A stretch of DNA of 64,000 bases from Nocardiopsis sp. FR4 (GTDB lineage Bacteria; Actinomycetota; Actinomycetes; Streptosporangiales; Streptosporangiaceae), in the NCBI RefSeq assembly GCF_009830945.1, contig NZ_VWVV01000026.1, positions 1 through 64,000 of the forward strand. Direction: 5' to 3'. Below, one piece after another: positions 1 to 8,198 of the stretch; the stretch's first letter is position 1, and each line of letters begins with the position of its first letter. Made by a program: the position numbers and the translations under genes. Under the pieces are notes generated by a model, which saw only the letters and a program-made list of their open reading frames with translations, had not been told where the DNA came from and searched no databases.

Positions 1-74
1 CCCGGTCGTTAAGTCTCTTTGCGCTGATGGTACTGCCCTGTGGTGGGGTGGGAGAGTAGGTTGCTGCCACGGTT
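1..74 (+). rRNA. rrf: 5S ribosomal RNA, 3' part (5' end outside the window)
   Basis: The first bases contain the conserved 3' half of bacterial 5S rRNA: GATGGTACTGCC at about 25-36 and GGGAGAGTAGG at about 50-60. The 5' half lies before the window. The exact 3' end is uncertain by a few bases. A strong intrinsic terminator follows directly, as expected for the end of an rRNA operon. Confidence 0.9.
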
Positions 75-82
75 TGTTGTGG

Positions 83-117
83 GGGGGTCGTCCTTTGTGG
101 GCGGCCCCCTTTTTTTT
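83..117 (+). terminator. Rho-independent terminator of the rRNA operon
   Basis: An 11-bp stem (83-93 with 99-109, two G-U pairs) closes a 5-base loop and is followed by eight T residues (110-117). A long T-tract is rare in this high-GC genome and marks a true intrinsic terminator. Confidence 0.9.
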
Positions 118-565
118 GTGTGTTTTTTGTTGTGTGCCGGGGGGTTGTCCGGTTGTGAAAAACCGGAATACACACCGCTCCACGCGCAAATCCCGGGACA
201 GCATCCCGGAGCGAGGAACCCGAGCGGAACTCCTCCACAGGCGGAACCGCGGCTGGGGACGCGCGGTCACATCCCCCGGCCCTTCGGGCCATCCCTGGCG
301 CGACGCACGCCGCTGGGAGCGCCCGGAGCGGCCCTCGGTCTCGCCCGGCCGGCCTCTGGGAGCACGGGGGCGGGCAGCGCGACGGGAGACGGCACACCGC
401 CTGGAGCTCCTGCCCGGGGCATGGCGCGGGGACGGCAGGTCCACCCGGCTGCCTCAGGCGTCTCAGGAGCCGGTGCCAGGGCGGCGTGCAGCCCTGACCG
501 CAGGAGGTCCCGGGGGTGGAACTCCCGCTGACGAGGGTCGTGTCAGAACCTCGGGGGATGTCGGC
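118..565. other. Stretch without a recognisable gene
   Basis: Open frames here (for example 40-531 and 74-694 on the plus strand) run through the terminator or rRNA, have low-complexity translations and no ribosome binding site, so I do not call them. No RNA gene or repeat was recognised. Confidence 0.5.
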
Positions 566-661
566 CTAGTCTTCGTCAGCCTCGGGGGTCTCGATGAGCT
601 GCCGCAGCAGCGCAACGAAGTCCTCTTCGCTCATCGCCGACCAGTCCACGTGCTCGTTCAT
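566..661 (-). CDS. Possible small acidic protein (31 aa)
   Basis: Starting at ATG 661, the frame encodes a 31-residue peptide that begins MNEHVDWSAMSEEDFVALL and ends in an acidic tail, TPEADED. It looks like a single amphipathic helix. No strong ribosome binding site is visible upstream and I recognise no family. It lies on the same strand as the small zinc-motif gene at 791-1099, about 130 bases downstream of it. The even, non-repetitive composition is the only support for coding, so this is a tentative call. Confidence 0.4.
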   Translation of the reverse strand: MNEHVDWSAMSEEDFVALLRQLIETPEADED

Positions 662-790
662 GTTCTGCGGTTTTCCCCGACCAGGGGCCGATAAGCCTGT
701 GTTGGCCCTATTGGTTTGAGAAGTCTCGGTTAACGAGGCGTTAGCGCAGCTAGTCGGCTCAGAAGTGCTGGCTCAGATCCGCTGGCGCGC

Positions 791-1099
791 TCAGACCCGC
801 TGTTGCAGGGCGCCGCGGCACTCGGGGCAGCGGCAGCGCTTGTTGTAGCCCGTGACGGTGCCGTGCGGCAGGGACGGGTCCCGCTGCTCGGTCAGCGTGA
901 AGTCGAGCTGGTCGCCGAAGGCGGTGAGGATGCGGGCGGTGGAGAAGACCTGTGCGGGGCTGACGCCCAGTTCTCCCGCGGCGTCGTCGATGTGCCTCCC
1001 CATCCGGAGTTTCGCGATGAGACGGGACCGGGTGCTCGGAGGCATCTCCGCCTCCGCGTTCGCGATCAGCTGCTCTGCGTCGTCAATGGGGTAGCTCAT
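791..1099 (-). CDS. Small helix-turn-helix protein with C-terminal His/Cys cluster
   Basis: 102 residues. Residues about 37-58 (IDDAAGELGVSPAQVF) read as a helix-turn-helix. The C-terminus holds HGTVTGYNKRCRCPEC (residues 79-94): H79, C89, C91 and C94 could bind zinc. Similar H-G-T...Y...C-x-C-x-x-C tails occur in short proteins of actinobacteria and their phages. The gene is transcribed away from the Scr1-type regulator at 1322, with which it shares a 220-bp intergenic region. A role in DNA binding is inferred from the motifs only. Confidence 0.65.
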   Translation of the reverse strand: MSYPIDDAEQLIANAEAEMPPSTRSRLIAKLRMGRHIDDAAGELGVSPAQVFSTARILTAFGDQLDFTLTEQRDPSLPHGTVTGYNKRCRCPECRGALQQRV

Positions 1100-1240
1100 G
1101 GATTTCCTCTACGTGTGTGGTTACGCCCGCCGAAACAGGCGCCTCAAGCATCGTACGCGGTTTCCTCAGGTGGACGGTGGACACCGTCCACGGGGGCCGC
1201 GTTTTCGGCCGCCCTAATGCATCGAATCGGCAGCTGTTTT

Positions 1241-1266
1241 CTAGAAGTGCATTGCTAGATGCTAGA
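1241..1266. promoter_or_regulatory. Triple CTAGA repeat upstream of the Scr1-type regulator
   Basis: CTAGA occurs at 1241-1245, 1255-1259 and 1262-1266, about 60 bases before the start at 1322 and between two divergent genes. The density of this AT-rich, restriction-like word in a GC-rich genome suggests an operator, most simply for the adjacent XRE protein. No binding data are implied. Confidence 0.4.
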
Positions 1267-1321
1267 CGCCATGTTTCGCTGGTGGTACACCTCCGCCACT
1301 CTGTGTCATGGGAACAGCGTT

Positions 1322-2155
1322 ATGACCAGCCCCACGGTCCGCCGTCGGCGACTGTCCGCCGAACTCCGTCGTCGCCGCGTACAGGCGGGGATGACCCTCA
1401 GCGATGTCGCCGACGAACTGGAGTGGTCCCCCGCCAAGCTCGGCCACATCGAGACCGGCATCCGCAAGTGGCCCTCGGTCATGGAGATCTCGGCCCTGCT
1501 CCAGCTCTACGGGGTGACCGGCGGACAACGCGAGGCGATCCTGACCCTCGTCCGCGAGTCGCGGCTGCGCCCGTGGTGGACCGAGTACGAGGACGTCCTG
1601 TCGTCCGCGTACGTGGGCAACGAGGCCGGTGCCGTCTCCGTGCAGGCCTACGCGGGCATCCTGGTCCCCGACCTCCTCCAGGTCCCCGACTACACCGCCA
1701 CCGTGGCCCGGGCCCTGGGACACAACGGGCGCGCGGTCGAGCGCATGGTCGCGGCCTACCTCAAACGGCAGGAGATCCTCGACCAGGGCGGCCTGGTCCG
1801 CTACCACGCCATCGTCGAGGAGGACGCCCTGCAACGGGTGTCCGGCGACCTGGGGCTCCTGCGGACCCAGACCACCCGCATCCTGGAGCTCGCCACGGGC
1901 TCGGACCGTGTCACCGTGCAGCTGCTGCCCACCTCGGCCGGTCCGCACGCCGGTGTCGCCGGGCCCTTCTCGGTGCTGGAGTTCGACGAGGACGAGTCGG
2001 CCCTGGCCTACGTGGAGGCCACCCAGGGAGGGACGATCGTGGAGGCCGAGGAGTCGGTGGCGGCCTGCAAGCGCGTGTGGTCGGCACTCACCCGGACAGC
2101 GGCGTCTCCGCAGACCACGCTGGGTATCCTGCGGCGCATGGCATTGTTGACCTGA
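1322..2155 (+). CDS. Scr1/XRE-family transcriptional regulator (HTH + DUF5753)
   Basis: 277 residues from ATG 1322. Residues about 10-65 form a Cro/C1-type helix-turn-helix (AGMTLSDVADELEWSPAKLG, then the E-G-I-R-K-W motif common in this family). The remainder, with WWTEYEDV and the segment YAGILVPDLLQVPDYTATV, is the DUF5753 domain. Such regulators are numerous in filamentous actinomycetes and are often paired with a DUF397 partner; no DUF397 gene is present here. The frame is open further upstream to 1259, but that part reads as non-coding and includes the CTAGA repeats, so I prefer 1322. Confidence 0.88.
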   Translation: MTSPTVRRRRLSAELRRRRVQAGMTLSDVADELEWSPAKLGHIETGIRKWPSVMEISALLQLYGVTGGQREAILTLVRESRLRPWWTEYEDVLSSAYVGNEAGAVSVQAYAGILVPDLLQVPDYTATVARALGHNGRAVERMVAAYLKRQEILDQGGLVRYHAIVEEDALQRVSGDLGLLRTQTTRILELATGSDRVTVQLLPTSAGPHAGVAGPFSVLEFDEDESALAYVEATQGGTIVEAEESVAACKRVWSALTRTAASPQTTLGILRRMALLT

Positions 2156-2328
2156 GGACACGGAAGCACATCACTCCGAGAAGTTGGTGGAAATCCGTCC
2201 ACTGTGGCGGGGACCGCCCCCAACAGCTTGCTAGTCTGCTTGGTGACAACCTCATAAAGTTCTCTGCGGAGCCCCGTCGCGGACGGGTGCCCGCGTGTAC
2301 GCATCGAATTACCGAAAGGGTCCAGACA

Positions 2329-2451
2329 GTGAAGAAGATCATCGTCCTGGCGCTGGTGGCCCTCGGGGCTTTCGCCGTCTACCGCAAGATCCAGGCGGAC
2401 CGCGCCGAGCTCGACCTGTGGACCGAGGCCACGGCGGCCAGCGAGAGCTGA
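2329..2451 (+). CDS. DLW-39 family protein
   Basis: A 40-residue protein from GTG 2329 (MKKIIVLALVALGAFAVYRK...). It has one N-terminal membrane helix (residues 3-18), a basic stretch, and the diagnostic segment ELDLWTEA near the C-terminus, which gives the family its name. DLW-39 proteins are short, conserved in Actinobacteria and usually encoded near gyrA and the tRNA-Ile/tRNA-Ala genes close to the origin. The tRNA-Ala gene follows about 190 bases later, which fits that context. Molecular function is unknown. Confidence 0.85.
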   Translation: MKKIIVLALVALGAFAVYRKIQADRAELDLWTEATAASES

Positions 2452-2645
2452 CCGAACGGTGCGGTGCGCACCGTCCCGGCCAGTTCCTGAGTGACACGAA
2501 GACGTGGGTGGGCCGACGATCCCGGGGTGCGACCCACGGCTTTGTGCTGCTTTTGGACCCGAGCGCGGCCCCGCTCGGTGAGCGGGACCACCTTCCGATG
2601 AAGGTATGCTCTGCATAGTGGCCAGGGCTTGTGCCCGGGTTCCGA

Positions 2646-2718
2646 GGGGCCATAGCTCAGCTGGCAGAGCGCCGGTTTTGCATACCGGAGGTCAGGGGTT
2701 CGACTCCCCTTGGCTCCA
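2646..2718 (+). tRNA. tRNA-Ala (anticodon UGC)
   Basis: A 73-nt cloverleaf: acceptor GGGGCCA pairs with TGGCTCC (one G-U pair), discriminator A, D-arm AGCTCAGCTGGCAGAGC, anticodon loop with TGC, and T-arm AGGGGTTCGACTCCCCT. No CCA is encoded. Its 3' part from 2677 is the attachment core of the integrated element; the element therefore leaves the tRNA intact. Confidence 0.97.
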
Positions 2719-2719
2719 C
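2677..2719 (+). other. attL: left attachment site of the AICE (43-bp core)
   Basis: Bases 2677-2719, from the anticodon loop to just past the 3' end of tRNA-Ala, are repeated exactly at 12794-12836. The copies diverge immediately outside (g before and t after here; a before and a after at the other end). An integrase gene starts its reading frame end 93 bases away, as is usual for tyrosine-integrase elements in tRNA genes. Confidence 0.95.
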
Positions 2720-2749
2720 TCCCATTTCCGCAGGTTACAGACATGACGA

Positions 2750-2780
2750 CGGCCACCCAGACGTACAGCTTGGGTGGCCG
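2750..2780 (-). terminator. Hairpin downstream of int
   Basis: Perfect 10-bp inverted repeat CGGCCACCCA / TGGGTGGCCG (2750-2759 and 2771-2780) with an 11-base loop, about 30 bases after the int stop codon on the minus strand and between int and attL. Likely terminator of the element's long operon; it could also be a recombination-protein site. Confidence 0.6.
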
Positions 2781-2781
2781 T

Positions 2782-2797
2782 TGCACATTTAGTGCAC
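2782..2797. promoter_or_regulatory. Palindrome near attL, candidate arm-type Int/Xis site
   Basis: TGCACATTTAGTGCAC: two TGCAC arms in inverted orientation. The same 16-mer with one difference (TGCACATTCAGTGCAC) lies at 12681-12696 beside attR. Presence next to both ends of the element suggests a binding site for the integrase or excisionase. Confidence 0.55.
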
Positions 2798-2812
2798 ATT
2801 GCCGGAGTTTCG

Positions 2813-4012
2813 TCAGGCGGCACGACCGCGCTTCTTCGTCTCCGCGGCTTTGGCCTTTCGGAGGGACGCGGCGCGCTTGTCACCCATCTTCCGGGCCACC
2901 TCGTCCAGCCGGTCGGGGAAGAGGTGCCCGTAGGTGTCGAGCGTCATCGTCGCGGTCTTGTGACCGAGCATCGTCTGTACGACCTTGACGTCAGCCTCAG
3001 CGGCGATCGCCAGCGACGCGGCGGTGTGCCGCAGCTTGTGAACCGTCACGTCCAGTTCGGCGAGACCGGCATCCTTCACAGCCGGAGTGAAGACGCGTCG
3101 TCGGAAGTTGTCGTAGTGCAGCGGCCCGCCCATCGGAGCGGTGAACGCGAGATCGTCAGCCGCTTTGCCCCCGCACAGGGCACGGAGCTCCTTGAGGAGG
3201 AAGCCCGGAATCGGCACGGCACGCTGTTCGTGGTTCTTCGGAGTCTCCAGGTACAGCTTGCCCGACTCCCGACCGAAGGTCTCTTCGACGTGGACCCGTC
3301 GACGTCTCAGGTCGATTCGGCCGACCTTCACGGCGGCGACCTCACCCCAGCGGAGACCGGTGTAGGCGAGCAGCAGCACCAGGACCCGGTACTCACCGGA
3401 GCAGGAGGCCAGACGTTCCACCTGGACGTGATCGAGGTACACGTGTTTGCCGGGAACGATCATCGGCAAAGCCACCTCTTTGGCGGGATTCACCATGATC
3501 CGACCGGATTTCACCGCCCAGGCCAGGACCTGAGAGAGTGCGTAGTAGACCTTGCGCACATAGGAGGGGCTCAACTTGCCCCCGCGCTTTCCCGGTTCGT
3601 TGATCAGACGATTAACCCAGTCGGACACCGCTTCGAAACGCACCTGGTTCACGGGCACGTCTCCCCAGGCGGGAAGGACGTAGTTGTCCAGGTATTCACG
3701 GTAATCACGTCGAGTCGACCGTTTGAGGTGGTGTTGGGCTTCTAGCCACTTCTCCGCGATCTCTCCGACCGTCATCTTCCCGGCGGATGGATCCCGGAAC
3801 GTGCCCGAACTCAGCTGGCCCTCAAGTTCGACCTGTCGTCTCTCCGCGTCGGGCTTCTTCTTGAAGGTGCCACCGCTCTTCATCCTTCCAGCAGGGTCGT
3901 AGTAGCGGACCATCCAACGGGCCGGAGGGGTACGTCTGGCCTCCTTGGCCTTCTTCACCGCCTCGTTGTAGGACTTCTCCTTGGTGCGGTCGTAGACCCA
4001 TGCGCGAGCCAT
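2813..4012 (-). CDS. int: Tyrosine recombinase/integrase of the AICE
   Basis: 399 residues from ATG 4012, with a purine-rich ribosome binding site (GGAAAGGAA) upstream. It catalyses site-specific integration into, and excision from, the tRNA-Ala 3' end. Residues about 30-75 form an arm-binding-like N-terminal region, 80-175 a SAM-like core-binding domain, and 190-375 the catalytic domain. The catalytic residues are all present: R221 (TGLRWGE), K259, H325 and R328 (HKLRHT), H351 (LGHK) and Y361 (TLDTYGHLF). The basic C-terminal tail ends KKRGRAA. The frame is open further upstream to 4135 but that part overlaps xis, so the later start is chosen. It is the last gene of the operon, after xis. 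Confidence 0.95.
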   Translation of the reverse strand: MARAWVYDRTKEKSYNEAVKKAKEARRTPPARWMVRYYDPAGRMKSGGTFKKKPDAERRQVELEGQLSSGTFRDPSAGKMTVGEIAEKWLEAQHHLKRSTRRDYREYLDNYVLPAWGDVPVNQVRFEAVSDWVNRLINEPGKRGGKLSPSYVRKVYYALSQVLAWAVKSGRIMVNPAKEVALPMIVPGKHVYLDHVQVERLASCSGEYRVLVLLLAYTGLRWGEVAAVKVGRIDLRRRRVHVEETFGRESGKLYLETPKNHEQRAVPIPGFLLKELRALCGGKAADDLAFTAPMGGPLHYDNFRRRVFTPAVKDAGLAELDVTVHKLRHTAASLAIAAEADVKVVQTMLGHKTATMTLDTYGHLFPDRLDEVARKMGDKRAASLRKAKAAETKKRGRAA

Positions 4013-4038
4013 AAGGCCGTTTCCTTTCCAAGTGGGGG

Positions 4039-4248
4039 TTACTGGGAACGGACCCAGGCGTGCACTTCGGAGGGCACATAGCGGACGTACCGGCCGACGC
4101 GGTGGGAGGGAGGGCCGTCGCCCTTGTATCGCCATTCATAGAGCGTTTTAGGTGGAATGCGTAGGTATGTGGCGGCGTCCTTCACCGACCACAGGGATTG
4201 CTCACGGCGGTGTTCAGTAACGGCTACAGCAACCGTCTTCGTTCTCAC
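4039..4248 (-). CDS. xis: Excisionase, helix-turn-helix type
   Basis: 69 residues from GTG 4248. The segment LWSVKDAATYLRIPPKTLYEWRYKG (residues about 19-43) is a MerR-like winged helix-turn-helix of the HTH_17 type, followed by RVGRYVRY, the usual wing of such excisionases. Its start overlaps the rep stop as GTGA, and int begins 26 bases after its end; the order rep-xis-int is that of pSAM2. It should bend att DNA and direct Int toward excision. Confidence 0.9.
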   Translation of the reverse strand: MRTKTVAVAVTEHRREQSLWSVKDAATYLRIPPKTLYEWRYKGDGPPSHRVGRYVRYVPSEVHAWVRSQ

Positions 4249-5927
4249 GCGACCCTGCCTTCCTGAATTGCCGAGTGTTCGGGGGTACGTGCTGCGTCGA
4301 GCTGTGCGCGGCGTTTGAGGGCTTCGCCCACCGCGCGGAGGAGTCGTTGCTCCCGAGGGGCCACGTCGGGGTCAGTTGGACGGGCCAGTTCCCAGGCGAA
4401 GGAGCCCGAGGCGACCGAGGACAGCACGGGAGGCCGGTTCTCCTCGTCGCCCTGGTCCTCGTCGGTGGGGTTGACGCCGAGGGATTCCAGGACCCAGGTG
4501 AGCCGGTCCGCCTTGTGGTCGGCGAGGGTCTTTCCCGACCACTTGCGCGAGACCAGGGCGCGACGGCCCGCGTAGCCCAGGTGTTCGCGGCGGTGTGCCT
4601 TGGAGCGGCAGAACCCCGGGCGCATCCCAGCCTTTGCGCCCTCAGGTTGGATGCCGTAGCGCAGCCAGTTCGAGCACCGGGGCGAGCACGGTTCGAAGCG
4701 GAGCGCGTCCAGGAGCCGGTCCACGTGCTGTTCCTGGCGAGTCGTCTCGGCGGCGTGGCACTCGGCGATGTCCTTGGTGAGGTACTTGGCCAGGTAGCGC
4801 ACACACCGGGACGCGTCTTCGGACCCGGCCACGACCCCTTTGGCGTCGACCTGACGGCCGAAACGCACCACGTGATGGGGTTCCGCCCCAGGGTCGGCGT
4901 CCACCAGGTCCAGCGCCTCATCCCAGGTGGGCAGGACTTCACCCGTGGTCGGGTCGAGGAAGGTCTCCGCGGATTCGTCCCACACCGGCAGGTGGTCGCC
5001 CTCGAAGAGCACCCGGTTCGCCGGGGGCCACCACACCTGGTGGTAGGTGGCGGCTGCGATCTGGCGCAGCTCCGCCCGGGGGATCGTGCCCCGGGTGGCC
5101 ATGTGCAGGTGCGGAGCCAGGCGCCGTTGGGGTTCCACGGCCGCGAAGTACTGGACATCGAAGCCCGCGACCCGTCGAAGGTTCTGCACGAACCGGTCCA
5201 CCAGTTTGGAGAAGTGCAGCGCGTCCCGTGCGGCCCGCCGGTAGTCGTACGTGGAGGGGTCGACGGGGGTACCGTCCGAGCGGACCCGACCGTAGGAGTC
5301 CAGGGTCAGAGTGATGAACAGGGAGGGCCGGAACACCTTGCCCGTGTTGGGGTCGGTGAAGGCCCGTCCGACCGTCTTCCTCGTCATGGGTCGCTTAGGA
5401 AGGTCGGGTACGTCCTGTCGGCGTTTGGTCGAGCGCACCCGACGCGACCCCGGCGAGGAAGAAGCGGAGCGGGTGACCGAGCCTCGAAGGCCGGAGGCTG
5501 TGATCTCCTCGTCCAGGTCCGCGATCGCCGCGTCCAGCGCGGCCAGGTCCTCAGCCGACGCCATTCCCGTGGCGGCGAGCCGGTCCCGTTCGGCGGTGAC
5601 CACGGCCCGCTGTTCCACCCAGGAGCGTTGCACCTCGGTCGGCGGGTCGGGTTCCACCACGGGTTCGGTGGCCAGGTGCCAGCCCTCTTCGCACTGGGTC
5701 CGCCGAAGCGACCTCTTACGACGAGCGCAGGCCGGACACCGGGATTCCAGCGTGGACCCGCACGGAACGTCGATCACCTCAGTCTGTCCGGTGGCGATGC
5801 CGGTTCGCCGGAGCGAGACAGGCCGGATGCACACGCCGTGGTCGGCGGCGACCTGTTCGGCCACCTCACGGGCCAGCGGTTGCGCGAGGCGTTCAGCCCG
5901 TGTCGTCTTTCCGGTGGGAGTGGGCAT
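4245..5927 (-). CDS. repSA: RepSA-like rolling-circle replication initiator
   Basis: 560 residues. The HUH endonuclease motifs are visible: FITLTLDSYG (about 204-213), the metal-binding PHLHMATRG (H273, H275) and CVRYLAKYLTKD with candidate nicking tyrosines Y378 and Y382. An N-terminal cysteine cluster (C56, C64, C67, C79) may bind zinc. This protein nicks the double-strand origin of the excised circle and allows the AICE to replicate before transfer. The start ATG overlaps the TraSA stop (TGATG), and the stop overlaps xis, so translation is coupled. RepSA homologues in AICEs are of similar size. Confidence 0.93.
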   Translation of the reverse strand: MPTPTGKTTRAERLAQPLAREVAEQVAADHGVCIRPVSLRRTGIATGQTEVIDVPCGSTLESRCPACARRKRSLRRTQCEEGWHLATEPVVEPDPPTEVQRSWVEQRAVVTAERDRLAATGMASAEDLAALDAAIADLDEEITASGLRGSVTRSASSSPGSRRVRSTKRRQDVPDLPKRPMTRKTVGRAFTDPNTGKVFRPSLFITLTLDSYGRVRSDGTPVDPSTYDYRRAARDALHFSKLVDRFVQNLRRVAGFDVQYFAAVEPQRRLAPHLHMATRGTIPRAELRQIAAATYHQVWWPPANRVLFEGDHLPVWDESAETFLDPTTGEVLPTWDEALDLVDADPGAEPHHVVRFGRQVDAKGVVAGSEDASRCVRYLAKYLTKDIAECHAAETTRQEQHVDRLLDALRFEPCSPRCSNWLRYGIQPEGAKAGMRPGFCRSKAHRREHLGYAGRRALVSRKWSGKTLADHKADRLTWVLESLGVNPTDEDQGDEENRPPVLSSVASGSFAWELARPTDPDVAPREQRLLRAVGEALKRRAQLDAARTPEHSAIQEGRVA

Positions 5928-7336
5928 CAGGCCACCCCCGTGCCGTAGGCGGCGGCCATGGCGGTGATGTCGTCATCGGAGACGTAGGCGGCCCGGACGC
6001 GGACCGGAGTCGGTGAGCCTTCCAGGCGGACGTAGGCGACCCCGGGCAAGGACGGGTCGATGAGGTGGGCCCCAGCCCCGTGTTCCCGGGCGCCCTCACC
6101 GAGGACCATGTCCACCTGCGATGCCTCGTCCAGCCTCAGGGCGACCTTGTCCGGGAACAGGTTGCGCAGGTTCATGACCTCCTTGCGCGGGTCCTGCAAG
6201 GCGACCAGGACGCAGAAGCCGACCGAGCGGCCCTGTGAGGTCAGGGTGGCGATCGCATTCTCCGCCCGCTTCCGGATGTCCCGGTCAGGGTGGTACGCGG
6301 TCAGGAACGCCACCTCATCAAGCAGCACCAGGACGAAAGGGTCCTGCGTGGTGGGAGTGTGCGAACGCTGTCGCCCCGCGTACCGGGACGCCCGGTCCTG
6401 CATGTCGGCCACGGCCCGCTCCAACACGGCCACCGCGGATTCACCCGTGTCCGCGTACTGGGCGAACAGGTCGCGACCGTAGGACAGTTCCATCCGTTTG
6501 GGGTCGATCGCCCACACCTGCGCGGTACCGGCCTTGACGGCGGGGAGCAGGGCGCGCACCGCCGACCAGAGCACCGAGCCCTTGCCCGCACCGGTCACCC
6601 CGGCCACCAGGACGTGCGTGCCGTGCAGCCGGAGAAACCAGGTCGAGCCGTCCTCACACCGCCCCACCGGAAGCGCCCCCAGGTCCGGGGAATCGGGGAT
6701 GTCCAGGGCTTCCAGGGGTTCGGACAGGGTGTCCCTGCGCGGGAACTCCAGGGTGATGTCCCGGGGACCGTTGACGATCACCCGGCAGGAGGGCGCGGCG
6801 AACCCGTGCGCCAGCTCTACCACCCGCGTTTCGAAGTCCGCCGGAGCGGTTCCGGCCACGAGAGCCACCCGGACCCTGTCCGCCCAGGTGTCGCACGTGA
6901 CGCGGCGGATGCGCGGCAGGTAGCGGCGTTCCTGGTAGGACTCAGCCAACCCGGAGATCACCAACACCGGCTGCCAGTGACGGCGGTAGACGAACACATG
7001 TCGCCACCAGGCCAGCAGCCGCAGGAGCACACAGCGCCGGTAGGAGTCGGGCCAGGTGCGCCACCACACCAGGGACACCACGGCGGCCAAGCCCCAGAGC
7101 GCGGCCAGTCCGTGCCAGTCCAGCCACCACCAGGCCCCGACCGAGGAGGTCAGGCAGGCGACCATCACGGGGAAGCGGAAGGGCAGGGTGAGAAGGAACC
7201 GGAGCAGGCGCCAGATCCAGGAGGCCAGGACCACGATCCCCGGGGTTTCCACGATGGGTGTCGTCCAGCGCACCCCTTGGGCCGGAGTCGGCAGGGTCGG
7301 GGAGGTCTGGGTGGCCCCGATCTTGGGCTGTCGCAT
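5927..7336 (-). CDS. traSA: TraSA-like FtsK/SpoIIIE DNA translocase (conjugative transfer protein)
   Basis: 469 residues. Two or three N-terminal membrane segments (about 34-92) precede an ATPase domain with Walker A GVTGAGKGS (about 246-254) and Walker B VLVLLDEVAF (Asp about 340). Proteins of this family form a hexameric pump that moves double-stranded AICE DNA between hyphae; a single Tra protein is enough, unlike type IV secretion. In-frame GTG codons at 7342 and 7339 precede ATG 7336; I choose ATG 7336 because it overlaps the upstream stop as TGATG, the same pattern as between this gene and rep. Confidence 0.93.
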   Translation of the reverse strand: MRQPKIGATQTSPTLPTPAQGVRWTTPIVETPGIVVLASWIWRLLRFLLTLPFRFPVMVACLTSSVGAWWWLDWHGLAALWGLAAVVSLVWWRTWPDSYRRCVLLRLLAWWRHVFVYRRHWQPVLVISGLAESYQERRYLPRIRRVTCDTWADRVRVALVAGTAPADFETRVVELAHGFAAPSCRVIVNGPRDITLEFPRRDTLSEPLEALDIPDSPDLGALPVGRCEDGSTWFLRLHGTHVLVAGVTGAGKGSVLWSAVRALLPAVKAGTAQVWAIDPKRMELSYGRDLFAQYADTGESAVAVLERAVADMQDRASRYAGRQRSHTPTTQDPFVLVLLDEVAFLTAYHPDRDIRKRAENAIATLTSQGRSVGFCVLVALQDPRKEVMNLRNLFPDKVALRLDEASQVDMVLGEGAREHGAGAHLIDPSLPGVAYVRLEGSPTPVRVRAAYVSDDDITAMAAAYGTGVA

Positions 7337-7587
7337 CACCACTCACCCCTGTTCTCGTTCTCGATCCGGGCCAGGAGCCGGTCACGGTCAGCGCGGGCAC
7401 GAGCGGCGAACCGGGAGGCGGCGGGGTTGCCGTCCCGGTCGGCGATCATGGCGAAGACACGGGCCTTGAAGTCGAAGAAGTCCGCGCGTTCGGCATCGGT
7501 CAGGGGCGGGGTACGGGTCGCGTCCAGCAGCAGGCGGACCAGTTCCGGGCCGCTGAGCCCGGACAGGTCACGGGGGTAATCGGACAT
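7336..7587 (-). CDS. Small conserved-type AICE protein, function unknown
   Basis: 83 residues, ATG 7587 with AGAGGTG upstream. The sequence is charged and helical (LTDAERADFFDFKARVFAMI) and has no membrane segment, so it is unlike the hydrophobic Spd spread proteins. It sits between the Pra-like gene and traSA and is translationally coupled to traSA by the TGATG overlap. This placement suggests a helper of transfer or replication, but no function can be assigned. Confidence 0.75.
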   Translation of the reverse strand: MSDYPRDLSGLSGPELVRLLLDATRTPPLTDAERADFFDFKARVFAMIADRDGNPAASRFAARARADRDRLLARIENENRGEW

Positions 7588-7691
7588 ACTGAAGACACCT
7601 CTTCACGAAGCTTGAGCAAGGGCTTGCAGGAGGGGTTCAAGGGGCGGCCGAGGTGTTGGCGCACCAGGCCGCCCCGTCTTGCGTGTGGGGG

Positions 7692-8099
7692 TCAGGCGGC
7701 GTCCTTCGCCGCCGGGGCACGGCGACTACCCGAAGCGCCGGGAGCCTTCACACCACGGGCCCGCAGCGAGTACGCGACCCGGGGGCGACGGCCGTTGTCG
7801 TCGACGTAGGGCATGACCGCCATGGACTCGAACTCGATCGGTCGGAAGGGCAGCCCCGGAACCTCGTCCGGCAGGGTCGGGCAGACCTCGGCGGCAACTT
7901 TGACCTTGACCGACTTGGCCTTGCCCCGCGCTTCGGGGTCGGCGTCGATCACGTCCACCGCCCACAGCGGAAGGCCCGTGTCCTTGTCGAGCTGGGGCCG
8001 CTTGGTCTCGAAGTCGGTGATCGCCTCCACGCCCAGAGCGAAGGCACCATGCGGGAACACCGTCCCGAACGCGACGGGCAACGCACCCTGAATAGCCAT
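7692..8099 (-). CDS. pra: Pra-like replication, integration and excision activator
   Basis: 135 residues from ATG 8099, with AGGAC as ribosome binding site. The start MAIQGALPVAFGTVFPHGAF and the motifs DKDTGLPLWAVDVIDADPEAR and GLPFRPIEFE match, as I remember them, actinomycete proteins annotated as plasmid replication, integration and excision activators, the family of pSAM2 Pra. Pra switches on the rep-xis-int operon. Here it is the first gene of the minus-strand operon, directly behind the divergent control region with the ACATG palindrome, which suits a switch protein. Family assignment is from memory of the pattern, not from a search. Confidence 0.72.
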   Translation of the reverse strand: MAIQGALPVAFGTVFPHGAFALGVEAITDFETKRPQLDKDTGLPLWAVDVIDADPEARGKAKSVKVKVAAEVCPTLPDEVPGLPFRPIEFESMAVMPYVDDNGRRPRVAYSLRARGVKAPGASGSRRAPAAKDAA

Positions 8100-8177
8100 A
8101 AGAGCAGTCCTGTTCTTCTCGTTTGAGCTGTTCACGATCCCGGAATGATCGACACGCGATCATCCGCACCAGGGATA

Positions 8178-8198
8178 GATACATGTATAGCATGTATC
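8178..8198. promoter_or_regulatory. Perfect palindrome in the pra / HTH-PLD control region, candidate operator
   Basis: GATACATG-N5-CATGTATC, an uninterrupted 8-bp inverted repeat in an AT-rich island between pra (start 8099) and the divergent regulator (start 8385). A related sequence stands at 11472-11494 before the second HTH-PLD gene, and ACATG-N5-CATGT at 10154-10168. In pSAM2, KorSA (GntR) represses pra through such a site; the GntR protein encoded at 10175 is the obvious candidate here. Confidence 0.65.

Noticed and set aside
74-694. Plus-strand frame after the 5S rRNA
   Set aside because: It starts in the rRNA terminator region and has no domain, ribosome binding site or codon pattern of a gene.
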